Source: Treponema sp.
Lineage (GTDB): Bacteria > Spirochaetota > Spirochaetia > Treponematales > Breznakiellaceae
DNA length: 12,717 nucleotides
Direction of reading: 5' to 3'
Assembly (NCBI GenBank): GCA_031290325.1
Contig: JAITNU010000199.1
Coordinates: 1-12,717, forward strand
Under the pieces are notes generated by a model. That model was not told the DNA's origin and made no database searches. It saw nothing but the letters and a program-made list of their open reading frames with translations. The first letter of the stretch is position 1, and each line of letters starts with the position of its first letter. The position numbers were made by a program, and so were the translations under genes. Positions 6,700-12,717 of this stretch are shown piece by piece.

Positions 6700-8320
6700 A
6701 TCTTCCTTCCTTATATTTGCTTGGTATTTTTTTTACTATACCCCATACTATTCCAAATAGCAACCAGATACCGGCGGCGGCGATAAAGATGCAGGGCAGG
6801 AGGTCTCCATGCTTGGTATACCATGAAGCAGGGCCTATGATAGGCACCTCAGCGGTGATCTGGATTTCAGCAAAGGGGCGTGCCATGGCTAAAATCCTGC
6901 CGTTAGGGTCTATGGCGCAGGTCTGTCCCGAGGCCGTGGAGCGCACCATGGAACGGCGGTTTTCCACTGCCCTGAACACCGCCATGGAAAGGTGCTGCAT
7001 CTGGGCAGGGAGGCTGTTCGACCACGCATCATTGGAAAGGTTGACGATGAGTTCCGCCCCGTTCCGCACAAACTCCCGGGAAAGATACCCAAAGGTATCT
7101 TCAAAACAAATGGGGCTTGAAAATTTAAGGCCATTGATTTCAAAAACCGTGGCCTCACGTCCCTGTTCCCAGAAATGGGTATCCGCATTCTTCAAAGCGG
7201 TATAAATCAGGGGGAACTGTTTCTCATAGGGAAAATGCTCAGTAAAGGGCACCAGGTGGAGCTTACGGTAGAGACCCATAAGTTCACCTCGGTTAAAGAG
7301 CATTGCCGCGTTGTAATCAACCCGCTCCCAGGTACCGTGCTCCCCCACTTCCTTGCGGGCATCATCATTGCCTATCACAAAGGGAACATCCTGCCGGGCA
7401 AGATAATCCAGGAGCTCCTTCACCAGGATATACGAAACAGGATCATCCCGATAGGTGGTGTGCCAGTAAATGCGGGGAACAAAGGCCGTCTCCGACCATA
7501 CCACCAAATCCGGCTTTGGCTCTGCTTGGAGCGCCTCATCGGAAAGGCGCCGTAAAACCTCAAAATTGTTCCGGTAATCCTCAATACCCCCCTGCCATGG
7601 ATCGGTGTTATGCTGAATGAGGGCGATCCGGGCGGTGGGTGCAGCGGTATAATTAACTTGAGCAATGAAACCGTAGATCAGGGTGGCGATTAAGGCGGCG
7701 CACCAGAGGGAAGCGGATAACCACTCATGCCGGAAGTGATTGGGGGGGTCCAGACCCCCCAAGCCCCCCGGTAGCGCGGCGGCTAACCATACTGAGGGAA
7801 ATACCACCAGCGCGGAAACGCCCCAGACGCCGAAGATATCGGCAATCTGGATGACCGGAATTATGTGCCATTGGGAATACCCGGTAATACCGTAGGCATA
7901 CCCAAGAAAGCCTTGAGTACGGAGGTATTCAAAGCTGATCCACAGTATCCACTGGAGCAGGTACCCCCGCCGGGGAAACAGGATAAGCGCCAGTTTCAGC
8001 AGGGGGAACAGGATCATAAAGTAACAGAGATAGATGATCCCGACGATAAGGCCAGCCAGGGGATGAAAAACACTTAACCAGTAATTAAAAATGCCATAGG
8101 CGCTATATCCATAGAGGGCGCCCCAGAAAAAGGACGCCCCAAAATGCACCTGCCGGATAACCCAAAATACCGGAATATAGGCGATCCATGCCAACAGAGG
8201 AAGGCCATTTTCAAAAAGCACATTAGGAAATGCAGCGGCAAACAGGAAAGCTCCCAGGATTATAGCCCCAAGCTGGGTTAAAAACGCGACTAATCCCTTT
8301 TGACCTCGTGATACGCTCAT
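6686..8320 (-). CDS. lnt: Apolipoprotein N-acyltransferase
   Basis: Lnt is the inner-membrane enzyme that adds the third acyl chain to the N-terminal cysteine of lipoproteins. This 544-residue protein has several membrane segments in its first 220 residues (for example 11-30, 41-57, 88-115 and 205-220), then a nitrilase-fold domain in the periplasm. The catalytic triad is visible: E277 in WSETAFVPR, K353 in YRKLHLVPFTEHFP and C405 in SSPICFEDTFG. NLSNDAW (427-433), ENRRSMVRSTASG (453-465) and the YTKHGDLLP segment before a last membrane helix (506-528) are also typical. The start has GGAAG a few bases upstream. It follows rpsT by 54 bases with no visible terminator and overlaps the response-regulator start by 14 bases. 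One G/C-tract palindrome interrupts the linker at residues 184-194. Confidence 0.96.
   Translation of the reverse strand: MSVSRGQKGLVAFLTQLGAIILGAFLFAAAFPNVLFENGLPLLAWIAYIPVFWVIRQVHFGASFFWGALYGYSAYGIFNYWLSVFHPLAGLIVGIIYLCYFMILFPLLKLALILFPRRGYLLQWILWISFEYLRTQGFLGYAYGITGYSQWHIIPVIQIADIFGVWGVSALVVFPSVWLAAALPGGLGGLDPPNHFRHEWLSASLWCAALIATLIYGFIAQVNYTAAPTARIALIQHNTDPWQGGIEDYRNNFEVLRRLSDEALQAEPKPDLVVWSETAFVPRIYWHTTYRDDPVSYILVKELLDYLARQDVPFVIGNDDARKEVGEHGTWERVDYNAAMLFNRGELMGLYRKLHLVPFTEHFPYEKQFPLIYTALKNADTHFWEQGREATVFEINGLKFSSPICFEDTFGYLSREFVRNGAELIVNLSNDAWSNSLPAQMQHLSMAVFRAVENRRSMVRSTASGQTCAIDPNGRILAMARPFAEIQITAEVPIIGPASWYTKHGDLLPCIFIAAAGIWLLFGIVWGIVKKIPSKYKEGRYEPT
7743..7760. repeat. G/C-tract palindrome inside lnt
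   Basis: GGGGGGTC, CA, GACCCCCC form a perfect inverted repeat with 8-base arms. A further CCCCCC tract follows four bases later. It encodes a GGLGGLDPP-type linker of Lnt in a region between membrane helices that should tolerate insertions. It could be an in-frame copy of a dispersed repeat, or merely glycine and proline codons. Confidence 0.5.
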
Positions 8321-8374
8321 ATATCGCTTCCGGTACTATGCGTATACTTGTTTGCCGTCATTATCCCGTAATAC

Positions 8375-8650
8375 TTATTGGGCCACTTTAATCGAATTAA
8401 AAAGACGCTGCATCCTTGATTTTTTACGAGCCGCCGCGTTTTTCTTGATAATTCCCTTTCGGGCGGCGCTATCAATTTTCTTAATCATGTCTTTTAAGGC
8501 CGTTTCAGCGTCACCCACCGCTTTTTTCTGGGCTAAAACCACGAATTTCTTCGCACTGGTCCTGACGGAACTTTTGACCGCCTTATTCCGAATACGGCGC
8601 TCTTCGCTTTGCCGATGCCGCTTTTCAGCAGAACTGCTTTTACCTGCCAA
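8375..8650 (-). CDS. rpsT: 30S ribosomal protein S20, TTG start
   Basis: S20 is a primary 16S rRNA-binding protein of the small subunit. This 91-residue version is Lys/Arg-rich and helical, with the typical RNKAVKSSVRTSAKKF and RKGIIKKNAAARKKSRMQ segments. Homologues begin M-A-x-K-K/S-S, which matches the sequence only if translation starts at the TTG at 8650 (M)AGKSSSAEKRHRQ. That TTG has a very strong AGGTGGAGG six bases upstream. An ATG-started version from 8743 would add 31 residues read out of frame from the zinc-ribbon gene and is not credible. The Shine-Dalgarno overlaps the TAG stop of the preceding 56-residue gene, so the two are co-translated. A weak start codon on S20 is also known from E. 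coli, where it is linked to autoregulation; regulation here is inference. Confidence 0.94.
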   Translation of the reverse strand: MAGKSSSAEKRHRQSEERRIRNKAVKSSVRTSAKKFVVLAQKKAVGDAETALKDMIKKIDSAARKGIIKKNAAARKKSRMQRLFNSIKVAQ

Positions 8651-8663
8651 GGGAAACCTCCAC

Positions 8664-8834
8664 CTATTTAAAATCCGAAGGACGACGTTCCGTCCGTTTA
8701 CATTTTTCACATTCAGCAATGTTTTTAACCTTGCCGTGCTCAAAAAGGGTCTTCATTTTGATTTCACCACCACAAGAACAGAAGAATTTCTGGGTGGCGC
8801 TGGATGTCCGTGAATTTTTACTGGCCTGAGCCAT
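8664..8834 (-). CDS. 56-residue CxC/CxxC zinc-ribbon protein
   Basis: A short, well-supported gene. Translation gives MAQASKNSRTSSATQKFF, then CSCGGEIKMKTLFEHG, KVKNIAECEKCKRTERRP and SDFK. Four cysteines (C19, C21, C42, C45) form CxC...CxxC, like the zinc site of ribosomal protein L31 and other zinc ribbons. The protein is basic with a Ser/Thr-rich N-terminal tail. AAGGAGA stands seven bases before the ATG. Its TAG overlaps the Shine-Dalgarno of rpsT, so it is the first gene of the rpsT-lnt operon. I do not recognise a named family. From size, charge, zinc site and position, a ribosome- or RNA-associated role is a reasonable guess, no more. Confidence 0.85.
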   Translation of the reverse strand: MAQASKNSRTSSATQKFFCSCGGEIKMKTLFEHGKVKNIAECEKCKRTERRPSDFK

Positions 8835-8872
8835 ACTTGCATCTCCTTGCCATTACTTGGCCTTATTAGTTT

Positions 8873-8904
8873 CTTTCAATCCACGCGCTCACATGGAACA
8901 CGAC
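8873..8904 (-). repeat. Solitary sequence resembling a type I-C CRISPR repeat
   Basis: Read on the minus strand this 32-base stretch starts GTCG and ends GCGTGGATTGAAAG, the two conserved ends of type I-C direct repeats. Its middle folds as CGTGTTC, CATGT, GAGCGCG, a 7-pair stem with two G-U pairs that exist only in the minus-strand RNA, the direction expected for a crRNA. No second copy occurs at repeat-spacer distance on either side and no cas gene is in the window, so this is not an array. Confidence 0.5.
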
Positions 8905-8927
8905 CCCGTGCCTTCACGGTAGGGTTT

Positions 8928-8948
8928 AATACCCCGCCCCTTGGGGCG
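8928..8948. repeat. GC-rich palindromic repeat unit, copy 1
   Basis: AATACCCCGCC followed by CCTTGGGGCG; the inner CGCCCC/GGGGCG pair makes a hairpin. The first 11 bases recur exactly at 9011-9021, also leading into a hairpin, 83 bases away. It resembles REP-type extragenic palindromes; assignment to a family is not possible from one window. Confidence 0.5.
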
Positions 8949-9010
8949 TAAAACTGGGGGTGCAGGGATTTATTCCCCTGCACAGGATACGATTTCAAGA
9001 AGAAATCTTC

Positions 9011-9033
9011 AATACCCCGCCACTTTGTAGCGG
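9011..9033. repeat. GC-rich palindromic repeat unit, copy 2
   Basis: AATACCCCGCC followed by ACTTTGTAGCGG; CCGCCAC pairs with GTAGCGG with one mismatch (a G-U pair in the minus-strand RNA). It shares its first 11 bases with the unit at 8928. Confidence 0.5.
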
Positions 9034-9061
9034 AGATTCTTTATTAGAAATTGCGTGACAA

Positions 9062-9091
9062 AATATACTATGGACTCCACAGCCTTGTCAA
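9062..9091 (-). promoter_or_regulatory. Promoter of the zinc-ribbon/rpsT/lnt operon
   Basis: On the minus strand: perfect -35 TTGACA (9086-9091), 18-base spacer, -10 TATATT (9062-9067, one mismatch). Transcription would start near 9055. The promoter lies about 35 bases after the aroC stop codon, with no terminator-like hairpin between them. Confidence 0.6.
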
Positions 9092-9125
9092 TGCACCCAT
9101 CCTCATGATACGCAATAACAGCCGG

Positions 9126-10247
9126 CTATGCCTGGAGCCGGGCGCCCCGATTCAGGAGCAACCCATCCGCCAAGACCAGGGCGACCATGGCCTCTACCAC
9201 CGGAATGGCCCGGCCTACAATACATACATCATGACGGCCCTGAATGACCAGCTCCCGAAGGTTACCCCTTTGATCCACGGTTTGCTGCTCCTTTGCCACT
9301 GAGGGAACCGGTTTAAAGGCCACCTTGAATTCCAGGGGCATGCCTGTGGATATGCCCCCCAGGATCCCCCCTGCCCTGTTGGTTTTAAAGCCCAGCGCCG
9401 GTACACCTGGCGGAAGCCGGTAAGCCCGTTCTTCGTGGTCCGCTATGGGCTGGTCATTGTGCATGGACCCCTGGGTATAGGCCGAACTGAACCCTGCGCC
9501 GAATTCCACGGCTTTGACCGCGCCGATAGAGAGTAGCGCCCCACCCAGATGGGCATCAAGCTTCCCGAACACCGGTTCACCGAGGCCCGGCGGCACCCCG
9601 GTAACCAAACAGGAAACGATCCCTCCGGCACTGTCCCCCTCGCCACGGAGTTGCGCTATCTTTTCCATGATAAGCTGGGCACAAGGGCGGTGGGGAATCC
9701 GCAGGGGATTTTTCTCAGCCTCATCAAGATCAAAGGCCGGATCTTCCGGGCCAGGAACATCAATACCCCCAGCCGAAGAGGTCCAGGCCTGGATTGCGAT
9801 GCCGTATTCCCCCAGGAACACCTTTGCCACCGCCCCTGCCGCGACCCGCCCCAGGGTTTCCCTGCCCGAACTTCTCCCGCCTCCCCGGTGATCCCGGAAG
9901 CCGTACTTGGCCTCCCAGGTCCAGTCCGCATGTCCCGGACGGTATACATCCCTGAGAGCATCGTAATCACCAGAACGCTGGGCAGTATTGCGGACTATGA
10001 TGGCAATGGGGGTTCCCAGGGTTTTTCCCTCAAACACACCGGAGAGCAGTTCCGGCTCATCCGCCTCCACCCGGGTAGTGGATGCCCCGCCGCCCCCCGG
10101 ACGCCGTCGCCGCAGTTCCCGTGCTATATCCTCAACACCCAGGGGAAGCCCTGCGGGACAGCCATCCACCACACAGCCTAAGGCCGCACCGTGGGATTCC
10201 CCGAAGGTGGTAACGGTGAAGAGGGTTCCGAACCTATTACCCCCCAT
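9126..10247 (-). CDS. aroC: Chorismate synthase
   Basis: AroC makes chorismate from 5-enolpyruvylshikimate-3-phosphate, the last shikimate step, and needs reduced FMN. The 373-residue product shows the N-terminal FGTLFTVTTFGESHG (6-20), the R-rich RELRRRRPGGG (43-53), the FMN/substrate motif RPGHAD (103-108) with GGGRSSGRET (122-131), MHNDQPIADHEERAYR, then NRAGGILGGISTG and a C-terminal GRHDVCIVGRAIPVVEAMVALVLAD. Length and motifs are those of a full enzyme. Family members begin M-x-G-N-x-F-G, which fixes the start at 10247; the frame is open to 10280 but those residues lie inside the upstream kinase gene. No clear Shine-Dalgarno is seen; the start overlaps the end of the kinase gene by 11 bases, so translational coupling is likely. 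It is the last gene of its operon. Confidence 0.97.
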   Translation of the reverse strand: MGGNRFGTLFTVTTFGESHGAALGCVVDGCPAGLPLGVEDIARELRRRRPGGGGASTTRVEADEPELLSGVFEGKTLGTPIAIIVRNTAQRSGDYDALRDVYRPGHADWTWEAKYGFRDHRGGGRSSGRETLGRVAAGAVAKVFLGEYGIAIQAWTSSAGGIDVPGPEDPAFDLDEAEKNPLRIPHRPCAQLIMEKIAQLRGEGDSAGGIVSCLVTGVPPGLGEPVFGKLDAHLGGALLSIGAVKAVEFGAGFSSAYTQGSMHNDQPIADHEERAYRLPPGVPALGFKTNRAGGILGGISTGMPLEFKVAFKPVPSVAKEQQTVDQRGNLRELVIQGRHDVCIVGRAIPVVEAMVALVLADGLLLNRGARLQA

Positions 10248-11196
10248 GATTCCCGAATTTGAGGGCTTCCACCTCAGCACGGGTCGGCGGATTAGCCCCC
10301 TGTTTTGAGCAGACTAAGGATGCGGCCTTGTTCGCAAAGAACAGGGCTTCCGCGAGTTCCTCCTCAGTGAGGGACGCAAGGGCAGCCCGGGACAGCTTCC
10401 CCTCGCGTTCCAGCCATGAGAGCAAGGCCCCATGAAACGTATCCCCGGCGCCGATGGTGTCTACTACCGGCAGATCGACCACCGGGGCATACACCCGGAT
10501 GATGCCGCCATCATCTTGCCGGAATAGCGCCATCGCGCCCTCAGCCCCCAGAGTGGTAACCACCACACGAGGCCCCAGGCGGAGGAGCTGCTCCATAGCA
10601 GTTTCCGTAGGAGCCCCAGGATAGATAAAGGCAAAATCAGCTTCGGATATCTTGACAATATCCGCAACAGCAACCCAACCCTCAAAGCGCTTGAGATATG
10701 CTTCCCGGTTCCCGATCATGAAAGGCCTGATATTAGGGTCCACCGAAATGACCGCACCATGTTCCCGGAAAATCAGGGATTCAATGGCAGAAGCCACCGG
10801 CTCCATAGTCATGGCAATGGAGCCGAAGAGGATGCCCGAAGTCTCCTCAGGCAGCGTTATGGGAAGGTCTGCAGGCCTAAGCGAACGGTCGGCAGTTCCC
10901 TCAGTATAAAACACATACCGTGGGTCCCTCCCCGGGTCAAGCCGGACAAAGGCCAGGGTGGAATTCTCCCCAGACCGGACGATCAGATCAGTTTCCACCT
11001 TATTTTCAATCAGATGGTTTACCAGAAGCTCCCCAAAGAAATCAGTGGAAAGGCGTCCCAGAAATCCCACCGGCGTACCGAGCCTGCTGATAGCAATAGC
11101 TGTATTATAGGGGCTGCCCCCCGGACAGGGAAGAAAGCCCGTTCCGTCATTCAGGGGAAGCATATCAATTAAGGCTTCACCACAACATACAATCAT
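10237..11196 (-). CDS. PfkB-family sugar kinase, probable fructokinase
   Basis: A 319-residue carbohydrate kinase of the PfkB/ribokinase family that phosphorylates a sugar with ATP. PfkB signature 1 appears as PGGSPYNTAIAISRLG (25-40) and signature 2 as DTIGAGDTFHGALL (246-259), with D252 the expected catalytic base in the anion-hole GAGD. N155 in VDPNIRP and T214/G217 in VVTTLGAEG fit the family. The overall form, with the SPYNTA segment and DPNIRP, looks more like fructokinase (ScrK type) than ribokinase or adenosine kinase, but the substrate cannot be fixed from sequence. TAGGAGA stands five bases before the ATG. It lies 35 bases after the aldo/keto reductase gene and overlaps aroC by 11 bases. 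Confidence 0.92.
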   Translation of the reverse strand: MIVCCGEALIDMLPLNDGTGFLPCPGGSPYNTAIAISRLGTPVGFLGRLSTDFFGELLVNHLIENKVETDLIVRSGENSTLAFVRLDPGRDPRYVFYTEGTADRSLRPADLPITLPEETSGILFGSIAMTMEPVASAIESLIFREHGAVISVDPNIRPFMIGNREAYLKRFEGWVAVADIVKISEADFAFIYPGAPTETAMEQLLRLGPRVVVTTLGAEGAMALFRQDDGGIIRVYAPVVDLPVVDTIGAGDTFHGALLSWLEREGKLSRAALASLTEEELAEALFFANKAASLVCSKQGANPPTRAEVEALKFGNHGG

Positions 11197-11231
11197 GAAG
11201 TCTCCTATGATTCCATGCTACTATAAAAGGC

Positions 11232-12437
11232 TTATGATGATAAAGCCCTTTGACGCCCCTTCCCCAGGAATTTTCTGGCCACTGCTATGACCCCCCGGAT
11301 CCAGAACGGCTCCATCCGCTTCCGCACCAGTTCCAGGGATTGCCGGATGGGGATCTGCTGAGGACAGTGGGATTCGCATTTTCCGCATTTAACGCAGAAC
11401 CGCGGACTGCTCATCTGCTCTGAAGTTATCCCCGTGCTGGTGGCGTATTGCTGCATCCCTAAGATGAAGCCCATAGAAAAAGATGCATTATACGCGGCAA
11501 AACACCCGGAGATGTTGACGTGCCGGGGACAGGGCATACAGTAGTTGCAGCCGGTACAGCGAACTTTATAGGAAGCGTTGAACACAGCGAGGACCTGCCT
11601 ATAGACCTCATGTTCCGCTTCGGTAAGGGTCCCCGGCAGACTCGTATCCGCAAGGTTCATGTTTTCCGCAAGCTGGCGCTCCTCATTCATACCGGATAAG
11701 AGGAGGGTAACTTCCCCATGGTCCCACACCCACTTAAGACCCCAGGCCGCAGGGGATAGTTCAGGATTCGCGTGCTTGAAATGGTTCACCGCTTCAGGCG
11801 GAAGCCCTGTTGCCAGCTTTCCCCCCAGCAAGGGTTCCATGATGACCACAGGCATGCGTTCCGCCGCCTTTTGCAAGCCCGCGGTCCCGGCCTGGTACTG
11901 TTCACCAGTGTAATTATACTGGATTTGACAGAAATCCCAGTCATAAGCGTCAAGGATTTTGAGGAACTCATTCTGGGTACCGTGGAAGGAAAAGCCCCCT
12001 TGACGGATCTGGCCGGCCTGTTTCTTTTCAGCAAGCCAGGTTTCAATGCCCCAGGCCCGCAGCCATTCCCAGAGGTCCATATCGGTGAGCATGTGCATCA
12101 AGTAATAGTCGATGTGGTCTGTTCGCAGCCGTTCCAGTTGTTTATTGAAGAATTTATCAAAATCATCATGACCGTGGACAAAAACCAGGGGGAGTTTTGT
12201 TGCGATAAAGACCGTATCCCGAACCTTGTTTTTCTCAAGGATCGTGCCCAGGGCCTCCTCACTTCCGGGATACAGGTAGGCAGTATCAAAATAATTCACC
12301 CCGCCCTTACAGGCCCCCATGATAAGGTCCTCGGTTTTCCGCATATCAATAGCCCCCATGATTTTGGGGAACCGCATACAACCAAATCCCAAAACCGACA
12401 GCTTATTGCCCGATTTTTTATCTATTCTGAATTGCAT
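11232..12437 (-). CDS. Aldo/keto reductase with C-terminal two-cluster ferredoxin-like domain
   Basis: A 401-residue oxidoreductase. Residues 1 to about 290 form an aldo/keto reductase barrel, starting LSVLGFGCMRFP (13-24), with the catalytic tetrad D51 and Y56 in FDTAYLY, K81 in ATKLP and H115 in YLMHML. The C-terminal part has two cysteine clusters, CTGCNYCMPCPRHVNI and CVKCGKCESHCPQQIPI, each fit for a [4Fe-4S] centre. This domain order is widespread in anaerobes; the substrate is unknown, and electrons may come from ferredoxin as well as NAD(P)H. GGAGG ends six bases before the ATG at 12437 and three before another ATG at 12440; a GTG at 12452 overlaps the Shine-Dalgarno region and is unlikely. 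It heads the operon with the sugar kinase and aroC. Confidence 0.93.
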   Translation of the reverse strand: MQFRIDKKSGNKLSVLGFGCMRFPKIMGAIDMRKTEDLIMGACKGGVNYFDTAYLYPGSEEALGTILEKNKVRDTVFIATKLPLVFVHGHDDFDKFFNKQLERLRTDHIDYYLMHMLTDMDLWEWLRAWGIETWLAEKKQAGQIRQGGFSFHGTQNEFLKILDAYDWDFCQIQYNYTGEQYQAGTAGLQKAAERMPVVIMEPLLGGKLATGLPPEAVNHFKHANPELSPAAWGLKWVWDHGEVTLLLSGMNEERQLAENMNLADTSLPGTLTEAEHEVYRQVLAVFNASYKVRCTGCNYCMPCPRHVNISGCFAAYNASFSMGFILGMQQYATSTGITSEQMSSPRFCVKCGKCESHCPQQIPIRQSLELVRKRMEPFWIRGVIAVARKFLGKGRQRALSS

Positions 12438-12453
12438 CATCGGCCTCCACACG

Positions 12454-12485
12454 ATACTATTCTGCTAATCCAGAGGTTTCGTCAA
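12454..12485 (-). promoter_or_regulatory. Weak candidate promoter of the reductase-kinase-aroC operon
   Basis: On the minus strand: TTGACG (12480-12485, one mismatch to the -35), a 20-base spacer, longer than ideal, and TAGTAT (12454-12459, four of six). It is placed well for a short leader carrying GGAGG. The rest of the spacer up to the transposase gene shows no better match. Confidence 0.3.
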
Positions 12486-12540
12486 CCCCACTACTGGTGG
12501 CCCTTTTTTCCTTTGCAATACAGAAACCAGGAAGGAGTAA

Positions 12541-12717
12541 AGGGCACGTCTAAAAACCTAGACAAAGAAGAAGAAACGGCGTAAACTAACAGGCATGCAA
12601 GGATTATTTGACGAAGACGAACGTCTTGTGCGGTTGATTGAACTCGGCGACCCTCTGGTAACAATAGATGGGCATATCAATTGGGAAGAATTTCGCCCTC
12701 TGTTAAATCTGGTTTTA
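12541..12717 (+). mobile_element. Left end of an IS5-like insertion sequence, cut by the window end
   Basis: The transposase start at 12595 marks the left part of an insertion sequence inserted upstream of the reductase operon. The exact boundary is uncertain. A short palindrome GTCTA/TAGAC at 12548-12563 with the nearby GGGCACGTC could belong to the terminal inverted repeat; the other end is outside the window, so neither the inverted repeat nor a target duplication can be confirmed. Confidence 0.45.
12595..12717 (+). CDS. IS5-family transposase, N-terminal fragment
   Basis: Only the first 41 codons are present: MQGLFDEDERLVRLIELG, DPLVTIDGHINWEEFRP, LLNLVL. The pattern of a short acidic start, then LGDPL, then a 'xINWExFRPLL' stretch is that of the N-terminal DUF772-type domain of IS5-family DDE transposases. 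The catalytic DDE residues lie beyond the window, so whether the element is intact is unknown. No obvious Shine-Dalgarno precedes the ATG. The gene runs divergently from the reductase operon. Confidence 0.75.
   Translation, partial: MQGLFDEDERLVRLIELGDPLVTIDGHINWEEFRPLLNLVL

Larger units (their letters stand above)
8906..9033 (-). promoter_or_regulatory. Multi-hairpin 5' leader before the zinc-ribbon/rpsT operon
   Basis: In transcription order the minus-strand RNA can form CCGCTAC/GTGGCGG (9017-9033, one G-U pair), GATTTC/GAAATC (8991-9007), GTGCAGGG/CCCTGCAC (8960-8983), CGCCCC/GGGGCG (8935-8948, tight loop) and CCGTG/CACGG (8906-8919). The CRISPR-like hairpin follows. None is followed by a U tract, so they are not ordinary terminators. 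The leader would be about 220 bases long. The whole stretch 8835-9125 has no coding frame I can support. Confidence 0.4.

Noticed and set aside
8651..8743. N-terminal extension of S20 from an ATG at 8743
   Set aside because: This segment is the zinc-ribbon gene read in another frame, and S20 homologues start at the AGK segment preceded by the strong ribosome site.
8735..8832. A short CRISPR array continuing from the I-C-like repeat
   Set aside because: No second repeat-like segment is found at 60-75 bases on either side, and the sequence on the crRNA-downstream side is the zinc-ribbon gene.
9549..10181. 210-codon open frame on the plus strand within aroC
   Set aside because: It is antisense to a complete chorismate synthase and shows no protein motif.

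Overview
The window looks like a chromosomal contig from a spirochaete of the Treponema type. The main reason is the gene neighbourhood (ribosomal protein S20, apolipoprotein N-acyltransferase, a CinA-family deamidase, Rho and L31 on one strand), which resembles what I recall of treponemal genomes. A bactofilin and a membrane lipoprotein-modifying enzyme fit that picture. This assignment is inference from gene content, not a database match. Genes are GC-rich, while the spacers that hold promoters are more AT-rich. Both window ends look like assembly limits: the first 15 bases match the end of an Illumina adapter, and the last 123 bases are the start of an insertion-sequence transposase.

Layout. 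(1) 44-1324, minus: an AAA-type ATPase with a DUF4143-like C-terminus. (2) 1325-1489: a 165-base divergent promoter region. (3) 1490-2785, plus: the ribosome-associated GTPase HflX, whose stop overlaps that of the convergent rpmE. (4) 2775-4867, minus: rho followed by rpmE. Rho carries a long disordered N-terminal extension and its own promoter about 200 bases upstream. (5) 5088-8834, minus: a tightly packed run read in the order 56-residue zinc-ribbon protein, rpsT, lnt, response regulator, bactofilin, cinA/pncC. Most junctions overlap or abut, so this is probably one operon for translation, envelope lipoproteins and cell shape. (6) 8835-9125: a 291-base non-coding stretch with a strong minus-strand promoter, five stacked hairpins, two copies of a GC-rich palindromic repeat and a single repeat resembling a type I-C CRISPR repeat. 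(7) 9126-12437, minus: a metabolic operon read as Fe-S aldo/keto reductase, PfkB sugar kinase, chorismate synthase. (8) 12595-12717, plus: the truncated start of an IS5-like transposase.

Nearly all genes are housekeeping. I found no complete defence, secretion or biosynthetic system that looks new. The parts most worth a second look are the structured leader before the zinc-ribbon/rpsT operon, the lone CRISPR-like repeat inside it, the small zinc-ribbon protein, the two apparently leaderless divergent promoters between the ATPase and hflX, and the long N-terminal extension of Rho.
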